64,000 nt of DNA from Pseudomonadales bacterium (GTDB taxonomy: Bacteria > Pseudomonadota > Gammaproteobacteria > Pseudomonadales > Azotimanducaceae). Location: assembly GCA_028285415.1 (NCBI GenBank), contig JANQPF010000008.1, positions 124,001 to 188,000 of the forward strand, read 5' to 3'. Under the pieces are notes generated by a model. It did no database searches, had not been told where the DNA came from, and saw only the letters and a list, made by a program, of their open reading frames with translations. Positions 26,262 through 35,805 of this stretch are shown here, piece by piece. Position 1 is the first letter of the stretch. The number at the start of each line of letters is the position of its first letter. The position numbers were made by a program, and so were the translations under genes.

Positions 26262-27739
26262 TGCTGTGGCTGGCGCTGCATTTCCCGCAACTGCCGCTGG
26301 AGCTGCTGGCTGCCGGCAACGCGGATCCGCAGCAGGCGCTGGTGATCGTGGAAGACAACCGCATCTACATGCGCAACATCGCGGCCCGCGCACGCGGCAT
26401 CGAATGCGGCAGCACGCTGGCTACGGCGCACAGCATCTGCACCGATCTCAAGTTTGCACAGCGCGACACGCATGCGGAACGCCGGCGTCTGCGCACGCTG
26501 GCAGACACGCTTTACCGCTTCAGCGCCGCCGTCAGCATCCAGGCGCCGGACACCGTGCTGCTGGAAATCGACGGCAGCCTGAAACTCTTTCACGGCGCGC
26601 AGGCTCTGAGCGATGCGGCGGTTGAGGTCTGTCAGTGTCTCGGCCACAACGCGGTGGCGCGCACGGGCAGAACCACCTGGGCGGCCATAGCGCTGGCCCG
26701 CTCCGGAGAAAAGCACCTGGCCGACGTGCCGCTGAGCGCTGCCGGCCTGGAACTCGCAGACATTCACCCCAACGTCGTCGAGCGCTTCGCCAACATGGGC
26801 ATCTACACGCTGGGGCCGCTGCTGGATCTGCCGAACAAGGCGCTGGGGAAACGTCTTGGTCGGCCGCTGCTCGAGTATCTGATGATGCTGACCGGAGAAC
26901 GCGCCGATCCGCGTGAGGCCACGACGCCGGCGCCCGCCTTCGAGCGCAGCCTGCATCTGCTGCAGCCCATCAGCGACAAACAGGATCTGCACGCCCACGC
27001 GATGAGCCCCATGGCAAAGCTTACCGGTGAGCTGCAGCAATGGCTCATCACGCATCAGCTCGGCTGTGAGCGGCTGCTGTGGCGCATGGGCAGTCACAAT
27101 CAGACACACGCCGAGGTGCCAGTCCGCTTTGCCCGGGGCAAGCAGCAGGCTGCAGACATACTCCGCGTCAGCCAGCTGAAGCTCGAGAGCGCGGCACTGC
27201 CCGAAGAAGTGCTGACGGTGACGCTGCATGCACAACGCCTGACACCCTGGACGGCCGTCAGCCAGGCACTCTTCCAACACCACGCTGCCGTGACACAGGA
27301 GACACCGGCCGCTGAAATCATCGACGAGCTGAATGCCCGCCTTGGGGAAGGCACCTGCTACGGTATCCAGAGCCGCACTCAACACACCCCGGAGAGCGCC
27401 TGGTTTGCCGTGCAGGCCCACCGGCTCGCCAACCTTCCGTCGTCACACCCGGAGCAACACTTGAGCTCCGTGCGAGAGGTTGGCGAGCCCTTCGACGAGC
27501 CGGCTGCAAGTCTGCTGACGCAGCACAGCAAACGGCCGCTGTGGCTGTTCGACCCGCCGCGGCAGATACAGCGCAACGAGCTCGAACTCATACAAGGCCC
27601 GGAGCGCATACAGTCACAGTGGTGGCAGACCCCGGCCACCTGCCGTGACTATTACATTGCGCTGCATCGCAGCGGTGCGGAGTGCTGGGCCTACGTAGAC
27701 GAACAAACCAACTGGTATCTGCATGGCTACTTCGGCTGA
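26261..27739 (+). CDS. imuB: ImuB, inactive Y-family polymerase-like protein
   Basis: 492 residues. It has the Y-family polymerase scaffold but not its catalytic acids: the opening MLWLALHFPQLPLELLAAG lacks the DxD of active polymerases, and the SxDE region reads APDTVLLEIDG. Palm, finger and thumb regions (RNIAARARGIECGSTLATAHSICTDL; NMGIYTLGPLLDLPNKALGKRLG) and a C-terminal extension (RPLWLFDPPRQI) fit ImuB. ImuB normally recruits DnaE2 and the beta clamp. I see no clean QLxLF motif; SQALF in VSQALFQHH is a degenerate candidate. It overlaps imuA by 1 base and dnaE2 by 17. Confidence 0.93.
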   Translation: MLWLALHFPQLPLELLAAGNADPQQALVIVEDNRIYMRNIAARARGIECGSTLATAHSICTDLKFAQRDTHAERRRLRTLADTLYRFSAAVSIQAPDTVLLEIDGSLKLFHGAQALSDAAVEVCQCLGHNAVARTGRTTWAAIALARSGEKHLADVPLSAAGLELADIHPNVVERFANMGIYTLGPLLDLPNKALGKRLGRPLLEYLMMLTGERADPREATTPAPAFERSLHLLQPISDKQDLHAHAMSPMAKLTGELQQWLITHQLGCERLLWRMGSHNQTHAEVPVRFARGKQQAADILRVSQLKLESAALPEEVLTVTLHAQRLTPWTAVSQALFQHHAAVTQETPAAEIIDELNARLGEGTCYGIQSRTQHTPESAWFAVQAHRLANLPSSHPEQHLSSVREVGEPFDEPAASLLTQHSKRPLWLFDPPRQIQRNELELIQGPERIQSQWWQTPATCRDYYIALHRSGAECWAYVDEQTNWYLHGYFG

Positions 27740-30700
27740 CCTGCAGTTTGCGGAGCTGCACTGCCTCAGCAACTACAGCTTCCTGCGCGGTGCCTCCCAT
27801 CCGGAAGAGTTGGTCAAACAGGCTCACGCGCTGGGTTACAACGCCATTGCGCTGACAGACGAGTGTACCTACGCGGGTCTCGTCAAAGCGCATATGACGG
27901 CCAAAGCCTGCGGCATCAAGCTCATCATCGGCGCTGAGTTCAGCGTCGAAGTGCCGCTCGAGACAGACGATGCAGCCGATCCTGACAATCCAGCCGATCC
28001 AGCAATGACCAAGCTGGTCCTGCTCGCCACGGACCGCGACACTTACGGCCAGCTCTCCGCCCTCATCACAAAGCTGCGCAGACGGTCCGAGAAAGGTACC
28101 TACCAGGCCAGCCTGGACGATTTCCGCTGGGGCTTGCAGGGCTGTCTTGCGCTGTGGGCTCCCGCTGTTCAGGACATCAGCGTACTGATGCGGACCGGCG
28201 CGGCACTGAAGGACATCTTTCCCGAGCTCTGGATTGCACTGGAGTTATTCCGCGACGGCAACGACCTCGACAAAACGGCGCACGCGTTGACCCTATCGAC
28301 CCGACTCGAGCTGCCCGTGGTTGCAGCTAACGACGTGCACACCCACGAACCCGCCAGCCAGCCGCTGCAGGACCTGGTCACCGCCATCCGGCACAAAACC
28401 ACGGTGGCTGAGCTCGGCACAACTGCTTTTCCCAACGCTGAGCGAACCCTGCGCCCGCTCAGTGAGCTTGCAACGCTGTATCCGCCCGAAATGCTGGCGG
28501 AAAGCATCGACATTGCGGCGCGCTGCCAGTTCTCGATGGACGAGCTACGCTACGAGTACCCGCAGGATCTGGTGCCACCACACCTGACGCCGGCGGACTA
28601 TCTGCGTCAGTTGACCCTGGCTGGCGCCCGGGAGCGCTGGCCCGACGGCATCCCCGCGGAAACGCAGGCGCTCATCGACAAAGAGCTCACCCTCATCGCC
28701 GAGCTCAACTACGAACACTATTTTCTCACCGTGCAGGACATCGTGCAGTTCGCACGCAGCCAGAACATCCTCTGCCAGGGCCGCGGCTCCGCCGCCAACT
28801 CGGCGGTCTGTTACTGCCTGCACGTGACTGAGGTCGATCCGGCGCGCATGCATCTCTTGTTCGAGCGGTTTGTGTCCAAGGAGCGCAACGAGCCGCCGGA
28901 CATCGACGTCGACTTCGAGCACGAGCGGCGCGAGGAAGTCATCCAGTACATCTACAAACGCTACGGACGGGAGCGCGCGGCGCTGGCCGCCACGCTCATC
29001 TGCTATCGGCCGCGCAGCGCCATCCGCGACGTCGGCAAGGCGCTGGGGCTGAACCTCGATGTCGTCGATCTCCTCGCCAAGTCCATGGCCTGGTGGGACC
29101 GCAAGGAAGCCATTGCTGAGCGCATGCGCACCGCCGGGCTCGACCCGGACAGCCTGGTTGCCGAACAGCTCCTGTTTTTCGTCAACGAAATCATTGGTTT
29201 CCCAAGACACCTCTCCCAACACGTAGGCGGTTTTGTCATATCACGCGGCCTCCTGGCGCAGCTGGTGCCGGTGGAGAATGCCGCCATGGAGGACCGCACG
29301 GTCATCCAGTGGGACAAAGACGACCTGGAAGCACTGGGCCTGCTGAAAGTCGACGTGCTGGCCCTCGGCATGCTGACCGCCATCCGCAAAGCGCTGCAGG
29401 CGCTGAACGGCTACCGCGGCACGGACCTCAAAGTGGAAGGCATTCCAGCGGAAGACCCGGAGACGTATCACATGCTGCAACAAGGCGACAGCATCGGGGT
29501 CTTTCAGGTCGAGTCACGGGCACAAATGTCGATGCTGCCGCGCCTCAAACCCCAGCACTTCTACGACCTGGTCATCGAGGTGGCCATCGTACGGCCCGGA
29601 CCGATACAGGGTGACATGGTGCACCCCTATCTGCGCCGCCGCCAGGGCACCGAACCCATTCACTATCCCAGTGAAGGCGTGCGTAAAGTGCTGGAGCGCA
29701 CGCTCGGCGTGCCCATTTTTCAGGAACAGGTGATCGAGCTTGCCATGGTTGCCGCGGGCTTCAGCGCCGGCGAGGCGGATCAGCTCAGGCGCGCCATGGC
29801 TGCCTGGAAAAAACGCGGCGGCCTCGGCATTTTCGAGAAGAAGCTGATCGACGGCATGCTGGCCCGGGGGCACGACAAAGCGTTTGCAGAGCGGGTATTT
29901 CGCCAGATTCAGGGATTCGGCGAATACGGCTTTCCCGAATCCCATGCCGCTAGCTTTGCCCTGCTGGTTTATGTATCCGCCTGGCTGAAACGCCACGAGC
30001 CGGCAGCGTTTTACTGCGGGCTCCTGAACAGCCTGCCCATGGGGTTTTATTCACCCTCTCAGCTCATCCAGGACGCGCAGCGACACGACATCGAGATCCG
30101 CGAACTCGACGTCTGTGTCAGCGACTGGAGCCATACGCTGGAGCCGCCGTCTGACGGCAACAGCCTGCAGCCGGCGCTCAGACTTGGCCTGCGCATGGTC
30201 AAGGGTCTCAATGAGGACACGGCGATGAGTATCACCCGGGCACGCCGGGACGCGGCGTTTGCCAGCGCCGAAGACCTGGCCAGGCGAGCCGGCCTCGACG
30301 ACCAGACCCTGCGCTTTCTGGCCCGGGCCGGCGCGCTTGCCCGCTTAAGCGGTCACCGCCACCAGGCACACTGGCAGGTTGCCGGCATCGATCGTCCGCT
30401 TGCCCTCGAAACGGCAGCTGACGTTGCCGGCGCGCCGACCACGTATCAGAACGGTGCAGCTGAGGATGAGGTGACGCTGACCGCGCCGACCGTCAGAGAG
30501 GATCTGCTCGACGACTACCGCTACACGGGGCTGACCCTGGGGCCTCACCCCATGGAGGTCCTGCGCGGCCAGACGACATTTGCAGGTTGCCGCAGCGCCG
30601 AGGAGCTGGAGCGGTATCGCCAGGGTCAGCTGATCCGCGTGGCTGGTCTGGTCACGGGTCGTCAGCGGCCGGGGACCGCAACCGGGGTGGTATTCCTGAC

Positions 30701-30923
30701 GCTGGAAGACGAAACCGGCAACATCAACGTCATCGTCTGGTCGACCGTGCTCGAGCGTTTTCGCGCGGCGCTGCTGCAGGGACAGCTTTTGAAAATCAAA
30801 GGTGTCGTCGAGCGGGAAGGATCCGTCATTCACGTCGTTGCGGGGCACGTGGAAGACGCCACGCAATGTCTGCGCAGCATGGCAACAGAGGCGCTGCCAT
30901 TCAAATCACGGGATTTTCACTGA
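27723..30923 (+). CDS. dnaE2: Error-prone DNA polymerase III alpha subunit DnaE2
   Basis: 1066 residues, shorter than replicative DnaE (about 1160), as expected for DnaE2 (ImuC). N-terminal PHP domain (FAELHCLSNYSFLRGASHPEELV, YNAIALTDECTYAGLVKAH). Polymerase catalytic aspartates PDIDVDFEHERREEVIQY near residue 391. The GRGSAANSAVCYCL block and the FGEYGFPESHAASFALLVY block. A C-terminal OB domain (LIRVAGLVTGRQRPGTATGVVFLTLEDETG) is present. It carries out lesion bypass in the SOS response with ImuA and ImuB, encoded directly upstream. The start overlaps imuB by 17 bases, so expression is tied to the LexA-controlled promoter at 25.1 kb. Confidence 0.95.
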   Translation: MATSADLQFAELHCLSNYSFLRGASHPEELVKQAHALGYNAIALTDECTYAGLVKAHMTAKACGIKLIIGAEFSVEVPLETDDAADPDNPADPAMTKLVLLATDRDTYGQLSALITKLRRRSEKGTYQASLDDFRWGLQGCLALWAPAVQDISVLMRTGAALKDIFPELWIALELFRDGNDLDKTAHALTLSTRLELPVVAANDVHTHEPASQPLQDLVTAIRHKTTVAELGTTAFPNAERTLRPLSELATLYPPEMLAESIDIAARCQFSMDELRYEYPQDLVPPHLTPADYLRQLTLAGARERWPDGIPAETQALIDKELTLIAELNYEHYFLTVQDIVQFARSQNILCQGRGSAANSAVCYCLHVTEVDPARMHLLFERFVSKERNEPPDIDVDFEHERREEVIQYIYKRYGRERAALAATLICYRPRSAIRDVGKALGLNLDVVDLLAKSMAWWDRKEAIAERMRTAGLDPDSLVAEQLLFFVNEIIGFPRHLSQHVGGFVISRGLLAQLVPVENAAMEDRTVIQWDKDDLEALGLLKVDVLALGMLTAIRKALQALNGYRGTDLKVEGIPAEDPETYHMLQQGDSIGVFQVESRAQMSMLPRLKPQHFYDLVIEVAIVRPGPIQGDMVHPYLRRRQGTEPIHYPSEGVRKVLERTLGVPIFQEQVIELAMVAAGFSAGEADQLRRAMAAWKKRGGLGIFEKKLIDGMLARGHDKAFAERVFRQIQGFGEYGFPESHAASFALLVYVSAWLKRHEPAAFYCGLLNSLPMGFYSPSQLIQDAQRHDIEIRELDVCVSDWSHTLEPPSDGNSLQPALRLGLRMVKGLNEDTAMSITRARRDAAFASAEDLARRAGLDDQTLRFLARAGALARLSGHRHQAHWQVAGIDRPLALETAADVAGAPTTYQNGAAEDEVTLTAPTVREDLLDDYRYTGLTLGPHPMEVLRGQTTFAGCRSAEELERYRQGQLIRVAGLVTGRQRPGTATGVVFLTLEDETGNINVIVWSTVLERFRAALLQGQLLKIKGVVEREGSVIHVVAGHVEDATQCLRSMATEALPFKSRDFH

Positions 30924-30942
30924 GCCGCAGACACGCGACCGA

Positions 30943-32052
30943 TCAGGCGCGCTTTTTCTGCGACGCGTCGTTCTTGTCCGCAAGCTCACGCACCTCGTGC
31001 AGGAGGTCGTCGAGCATCAAACGCAAAAAGGCGAGCTCTTCGCGGATGGTGGTGATCTCGGGCTTGATATTGTGTCCCAATCCGTCGACGGCGCGCTCCA
31101 GGGCAGCCAGACGATTCTGCACGTTGGCTTTGTCGAACATGCTGCGGGCCATGGTCTCGAGCGGCGCTTCAGGCGTGTCGAATACCTCTGCCGCCATGGG
31201 CTTCATCTGTTGCGGCTGCTCATCCGGGGTACCGCCAAAAAACTCCGCACCAATCTCGTTGGAGACCGCTTCGACGACGGTTTTGTCGATCGCCTCGAGC
31301 TCCTCGAGAAACGCATACAGCAGCAGGCGGTCGCAAAGGTTGTTGATGCGCCGCGGCACACCTTCGCAGAAGGCGAAAATGGCCGGAAAAGCGTCTTCGG
31401 TAAACGTCGGGTTCTCGCCATGCCAGCCGGCGACGCTCAGTCGATGCTCGATATACGTGCGCGTCTCTTCTTCACTCAGCGGGTTCAGGTGATAGGTGGC
31501 AATGATGCGCTGGCGCAGCTGCTCAAACCCTTCCGACAGCAGTGTCTGCCTGAACTCCTGCTGACCCAGCAGGAAGATCTGTACGAGCGGTTTGCCGTCC
31601 AGCTGAAAGTTGGACAACATGCGCAGCTCTTCTACCGACTTCGGTGGCAGGTTCTGCGCTTCATCGACAATCAGCAGGATGCGCCGCTGAGCGCGAGCCT
31701 GCTCCTTGAAGTTATGCTCAATCTCACGCAGTAACGTCGCCTTGTTATTGTCAGACGCGGAGATACTGAAATTGTGGGCAACCATTTGCAGGAGGTCATC
31801 TTCCTGCAGGTTAGAGCTGACAATATGGCCGACAGACAGACCCGAATCGTCGAGATCTGAAAGCAGCGCTTGCACCAGTGTGGTTTTTCCGGTTCCGATG
31901 TTGCCGGTGATGACAATGAAACCATCACCCTGATTAAGGCCGTATTGCAGAAACGATAGCGCGCGCTTGTGCTCGACGCTGGGAAAGAAAAACGCGGCAT
32001 CGGGAGAAAGCTGGAACGGCTTTCGACTTAATCCAAACTGTTCTTCGTACAT
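30943..32052 (-). CDS. AAA ATPase of the XrtA/PEP-CTERM exopolysaccharide locus type
   Basis: 369 residues. ExeA/GspA-like AAA ATPase: MYEEQFGLSRKPFQLSPDAAFFFPS opening, Walker A GNIGTGKTTLV, Walker B ILLIVDEAQNL, sensor block QIFLLGQQEFRQTL and GVPRRINNLCDRLLLYAF. This is the pattern of the ATPase found in PEP-CTERM/exosortase-linked polysaccharide loci. A C-terminal region of about 100 residues (VQNRLAALERAVDGLG, then an EELAFLRLMLDDLLHEVREL helix) looks coiled-coil. The gene follows the autokinase after 12 bases. No exosortase, polymerase or glycosyltransferase is encoded nearby. Confidence 0.85.
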   Translation of the reverse strand: MYEEQFGLSRKPFQLSPDAAFFFPSVEHKRALSFLQYGLNQGDGFIVITGNIGTGKTTLVQALLSDLDDSGLSVGHIVSSNLQEDDLLQMVAHNFSISASDNNKATLLREIEHNFKEQARAQRRILLIVDEAQNLPPKSVEELRMLSNFQLDGKPLVQIFLLGQQEFRQTLLSEGFEQLRQRIIATYHLNPLSEEETRTYIEHRLSVAGWHGENPTFTEDAFPAIFAFCEGVPRRINNLCDRLLLYAFLEELEAIDKTVVEAVSNEIGAEFFGGTPDEQPQQMKPMAAEVFDTPEAPLETMARSMFDKANVQNRLAALERAVDGLGHNIKPEITTIREELAFLRLMLDDLLHEVRELADKNDASQKKRA

Positions 32053-32064
32053 TTCTTTGCGCCG

Positions 32065-33039
32065 TTAATTCCCGGTCTCTTCTGGCGCGCTACGGGCTCC
32101 AGAAGCTGTGTTGCCATATCCGTAGCCATATCCATAAGTGCTCTTTTGCGCGTGCGAAGTTTTGTTCAAAAGCAGACTGACTTTCTGACATTCCTCGAGC
32201 AGGATGACTGCTTCCTCTATCGCCGAGAGCGGGGTTTTGTCGGCTTCGACGACCATGACTACCTGCCCCATCAGCCGTGCAAGCACGGCCGCTTCAGTTG
32301 TCGCTAGCAGTGGTGGTCCATCTACAACGATGATGCGGTCGGGATCATGGCGCGCCAGACCGTGAACCAACGCGCTCATCAGGCTGCTGGCATAAAGCTC
32401 GTCCAGATTTTCTCGAGCAACCCCGCAGGGCATAACGCGAAGACGCTCCAAATTAGTATCAATCACGGCTGATTCGCCATTGGAGCGATCGCCGGACAAG
32501 AGGTCAACGAGGCCCGTCTCCGCATGAATACCCATCCAGCGGCTAAGATCACCTTTCGCAGGATCGCCGTCGACCAGCAAAACGTGCTTATCGAGCTCCG
32601 CAGAAAGGCTCAAAGCAAGATTCATCGAGACGAACGTTTTGCCTTCGGCAGGCACCGAACTCGTCACAAATATGAGATTCGGCGGAATGGGTAGCTTTTC
32701 TGCAATACGCGGGCGCAGATTCAACAACAAGGATCGCTTGATGCGGCGGAACTCCTGCGCCTGCACCATACTGGTATGACCAGGTACCAGAAAGCCATTT
32801 TCAGCCAGCCAAGGGAAGTTGAGTTCACACGCTTTTTCTGTGTCTTGAGAAATGGGTGAGCTGCTTACTTGACTATTTCCGGCGTCGGCAATCACCGAGT
32901 CTTGTACGGCGACCTCTACGACGTCCACCGCCGTATCTTCAATTTCAGCCGCTGAATCCACAACGCCAGTCACTGAAGATTTGGGGGCAGCCTTAGCCTT
33001 CTCGACCAGCCGCGCAGCGGCCTTCTCGATAGTACTCAT
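32065..33039 (-). CDS. Capsular/exopolysaccharide tyrosine autokinase (CpsD/BY-kinase type)
   Basis: 324 residues. BY-kinase cytosolic domain: Walker A region VTSSVPAEGKTFVSMNLALSL, Walker A' LLVDGDPAKGDLSRWMG, Walker B IIVVDGPPLLATTEA. The C-terminal Tyr cluster (YGYGYGYG) is the expected autophosphorylation site. About 100 N-terminal residues are low in structure. It regulates polymer length and export together with a Wzc-like membrane partner, which is not encoded here. It forms a two-gene unit with the ATPase downstream and is divergent from the uronate epimerase gene. Confidence 0.9.
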   Translation of the reverse strand: MSTIEKAAARLVEKAKAAPKSSVTGVVDSAAEIEDTAVDVVEVAVQDSVIADAGNSQVSSSPISQDTEKACELNFPWLAENGFLVPGHTSMVQAQEFRRIKRSLLLNLRPRIAEKLPIPPNLIFVTSSVPAEGKTFVSMNLALSLSAELDKHVLLVDGDPAKGDLSRWMGIHAETGLVDLLSGDRSNGESAVIDTNLERLRVMPCGVARENLDELYASSLMSALVHGLARHDPDRIIVVDGPPLLATTEAAVLARLMGQVVMVVEADKTPLSAIEEAVILLEECQKVSLLLNKTSHAQKSTYGYGYGYGNTASGARSAPEETGN

Positions 33040-33285
33040 CCTTTCCTCTGAAAAGTGGGCGATTCCGATCCATCTTCATTTTAATGACACCGGACGGCGA
33101 TAGTGTATTTTGATGTAAAATCTGGGCGACAAATCTCACATCAGGCCCCTCTCACAACGATCCCCGTCATAGTGTCGAGCATACGGCATATTCGACTGGT
33201 CCGATAGTTTATAGTCAACGCTCGGTGACCCTGGGATAGATCCGGTCTGAAATCCGCCCGGGCAACGAAAAAGGACCATCGACTT

Positions 33286-34293
33286 TTGCGAATTCTAGTA
33301 ACAGGCTGTGCCGGTTTCATCGGCGCGCAAACCACCCACGCCCTCCTGGATCGCGGCGACACCGTCATTGGTATCGACAATCTAAGCGACTACTACGACG
33401 TGAGCCTGAAAAAGGCGCGCCTCGCTCGCCTGGAAGAGCGAGACGGTTTCAGCTTCGCCCGTCAGGACATCGTCGATACAGACGGCTTCATGCAGATCTA
33501 TGCTGATGCGGCGCCCGAACGGACTATTCACTTAGCCGCTCAGGCCGGCGTGCGCTATTCGATCGACCATCCGCTCACCTATGCGGACGTCAACGTCAAA
33601 GGTTTTCTAAACGTGCTGGAAGCTGTACGCCATCACGGTACGGAGCATCTCGTTTATGCTTCCACCTCTTCCGTGTACGGCGCAAACGCAAAGCTGCCGT
33701 TCTCGGTTCATGACGGGGTCGATCATCCAGTGTCCCTGTACGCTGCCACCAAGAAATCCAACGAGCTGATGGCTCACACCTACGCGCATCTTTTCAACAT
33801 TCCCTGCACCGGACTGCGCTTTTTCACGGTCTACGGTCCCTGGGGCCGGCCGGACATGGCGCTCTTCCTGTTTACCCGAAAAATTCTCGCCGGTGAGCCG
33901 ATCGACGTGTTCAACGATGGACAGCACACGCGCGACTTCACCTACATTGACGACATCGTGGAGGGTGTTTTGCGCGCCTGCGACCGACCAGCAACACCAA
34001 ACGAATCCTGGCAGCCCACCGCGCCAGACCCGGCAACATCGAATGCGCCGTATCGGATCTACAATATCGGCAGCAACAATCCGATCGAGCTGTTGCAGTA
34101 CATCGAAGCACTGGAACGAGCACTCGGGCGCAAGGCTGAAAAAAATTTCCTACCTCTACAGCCCGGTGACGTCGTCGACACGTTCGCCAACGTTGACGAG
34201 TTGATCGCGGACGTGGGTTACCACCCGGAGACGCCGATCGAAACCGGCGTCAGCAAATTCGTAGAGTGGTACAAGAGCTATTACGAAGTTTGA
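33286..34293 (+). CDS. NAD-dependent UDP-glucuronate 4-epimerase-like protein
   Basis: 335 residues from a TTG start with AAGGA 10 bases upstream. Extended SDR fold: [24 protein letters not shown] motif, catalytic TSSVYG with YAATK (Ser/Thr and YxxxK), and the uronate-epimerase pattern [18 protein letters not shown] and [21 protein letters not shown]. These features point to conversion of UDP-GlcA to UDP-GalA, consistent with the ugd gene at 20.4 kb. Regulation is not visible; the 246-base gap to the divergent kinase gene should hold both promoters. galE follows 77 bases downstream on the same strand. Confidence 0.9.
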   Translation: MRILVTGCAGFIGAQTTHALLDRGDTVIGIDNLSDYYDVSLKKARLARLEERDGFSFARQDIVDTDGFMQIYADAAPERTIHLAAQAGVRYSIDHPLTYADVNVKGFLNVLEAVRHHGTEHLVYASTSSVYGANAKLPFSVHDGVDHPVSLYAATKKSNELMAHTYAHLFNIPCTGLRFFTVYGPWGRPDMALFLFTRKILAGEPIDVFNDGQHTRDFTYIDDIVEGVLRACDRPATPNESWQPTAPDPATSNAPYRIYNIGSNNPIELLQYIEALERALGRKAEKNFLPLQPGDVVDTFANVDELIADVGYHPETPIETGVSKFVEWYKSYYEV

Positions 34294-34370
34294 GATTATC
34301 ACGCGTAACTTACATGCCGATGGCAATATCCGGCTGAGCATCAGCGACCGATGCATTAAGCTCTACATCC

Positions 34371-35414
34371 ATGACAACCGCTAGATCCACAGTACTCGTA
34401 ACCGGCGGCGCCGGGTACATCGGTTCACACTTGTGTGTAGAACTCTTACAAGCCGGCTTCCAGGTGATTGTCGTCGACAATCTGTGTAACGCTCGTTACA
34501 AGAGTCTGGATGCCGTAGAGCGCATCACCCAGAAACCGCTCACATTCGTCGAAGCGGACATTCGTGACGAGTCAGCGCTGACCAGGATTTTCAGAACCAA
34601 CGATATAGACGCGGTGATCCACTTCGCGGGGCTGAAGGCTGTTGGTGAATCCACCGAACAGCCCGCGCTTTACTACGACAACAACATCAACGGTACGCTG
34701 AAACTCATTGAAGCGATGCAGCAATCGGCGTGTCGCACCCTGGTGTTCTCGAGCTCTGCAACAGTCTATCGGAGCCCTCCTGAGCTGCCGCTGACCGAAG
34801 ATTCTCCGACTGGGCCAAGCAACCCCTATGGCCGCAGCAAGCTAATGATCGAGGAGATACTACGCGACCTGAGCGCAGCCGATCCCGACTGGAGGATCTC
34901 TGCACTGCGCTACTTCAATCCAGTTGGCGCCCACCCGTCAGGCGAAATCGGTGAAGATCCGGCCGGTCCGCCCAACAACCTCATGCCCTTCATCAGTCAG
35001 GTTGCCGTCGGCCGGCGAACGAAACTGCACATCTTCGGCAATGACTACGACACCCACGACGGTACGGGTGTTCGCGACTACATTCACGTTGTCGATCTCG
35101 CACGTGGACATTTGAAGGCGCTCGACTATCTGGCTGAGCATTGTGGTATGACGGTGCACAATCTCGGTACCGGGAATGGGTATTCGGTATTGGATGCGGT
35201 GAGGGCGTTTGAGGCGGCAAGCGGCGTTACCATTCCGTATGAGGTGGTTGAGCGCAGACCGGGGGATACGGCAGCGTCCTATGCGGACGTCGGACGTGCA
35301 CGGGATGAGCTGGGTTGGTGTGCGGAGTATGATCTCGAGGCGATGTGTGCGGACGCGTGGCGATGGCAGTCGAGACATCCGGAGGGGTTTGGGGTCGGTG
35401 GAGAGGATGAGTAA
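34371..35414 (+). CDS. galE: UDP-glucose 4-epimerase
   Basis: 347 residues. Interconverts UDP-glucose and UDP-galactose. NAD motif GGAGYIGSHLCVELLQAGF, AGLKAVGES, catalytic SSSATVY and NPYGRSK (YxxxK) and the GalE-specific blocks RYFNPVGAHPSG, GVRDYIHVVDLARGH and NLGTGNGYSVLDAV are present. With the upstream epimerase and ugd it would supply activated sugars for a surface polysaccharide. The last 100 bases are richer in G than the rest (GFGVGGEDE ending). A strong bidirectional terminator lies about 155 bases downstream. Confidence 0.95.
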   Translation: MTTARSTVLVTGGAGYIGSHLCVELLQAGFQVIVVDNLCNARYKSLDAVERITQKPLTFVEADIRDESALTRIFRTNDIDAVIHFAGLKAVGESTEQPALYYDNNINGTLKLIEAMQQSACRTLVFSSSATVYRSPPELPLTEDSPTGPSNPYGRSKLMIEEILRDLSAADPDWRISALRYFNPVGAHPSGEIGEDPAGPPNNLMPFISQVAVGRRTKLHIFGNDYDTHDGTGVRDYIHVVDLARGHLKALDYLAEHCGMTVHNLGTGNGYSVLDAVRAFEAASGVTIPYEVVERRPGDTAASYADVGRARDELGWCAEYDLEAMCADAWRWQSRHPEGFGVGGEDE

Positions 35415-35514
35415 GGCAGGGGGCAGTTTCCTGACAGGTTTGAGATAGCGAGAACAGAGGGGCAGGGATTATTCGTACCGCGCTTCTCACGCGGCCTCAC
35501 CCTCCGGGCTGCGC

Positions 35515-35568
35515 GCCACAGGCGCTTCGGGTCGAACCCGCAGGACCGCCTCCGGCCGCCCCTGTGGC
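35515..35568. repeat. 54-base palindromic, tRNA-arm-like structured element
   Basis: Outer stem GCCACAGG / CCTGTGGC (35515-35522, 35561-35568) encloses CGGGTCGAACCCG. On the minus strand this reads CGGGTTCGACCCG and resembles a tRNA T-arm. It abuts the terminator hairpin next to tRNA-Ser. It may be a decayed tRNA or a tRNA-derived palindromic repeat. Confidence 0.5.
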
Positions 35569-35604
35569 AAATGAAAAAGGGCCCGGATGGGCCCTTTTTC
35601 ATTT
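35569..35604. terminator. Bidirectional intrinsic terminator for galE and tRNA-Ser
   Basis: 16-bp perfect stem (35569-35584 / 35589-35604) with core GGGCCC-GGAT-GGGCCC and A5/T5 flanks that give a T-run in either direction. It lies immediately after the 3' end of the minus-strand tRNA-Ser and downstream of plus-strand galE. Confidence 0.85.
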
Positions 35605-35691
35605 GGCGGAGGGGCAGGGATTCGAACCCTGGGAAGTGTTACCTTCGCTGGTTTTCAAGACCAGTGCTTTCGACCGCTCAGCCACCCCTCC
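35604..35691 (-). tRNA. tRNA-Ser: tRNA-Ser (anticodon UGA)
   Basis: Read on the minus strand: acceptor GGAGGGG pairs with CCCCTCC, followed by G and an encoded CCA (35604-35606). Anticodon stem CTGGT / ACCAG encloses CTTGAAA, giving anticodon UGA, which reads UCA. A long variable arm and T-arm GGGTTCGAATCCC are as expected for a class II serine tRNA of about 88 bases. Confidence 0.95.
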
Positions 35692-35805
35692 GGAAGGCGC
35701 GCATTATTGTCGATTTGGGGGGTGAAGCCAAGCAAAGTGGTGACGCCCGTTGTCGAGAACGGGATCAGGCGGGAAACGGCAGACGGGGGCGCGATCCGAG
35801 TGTGG

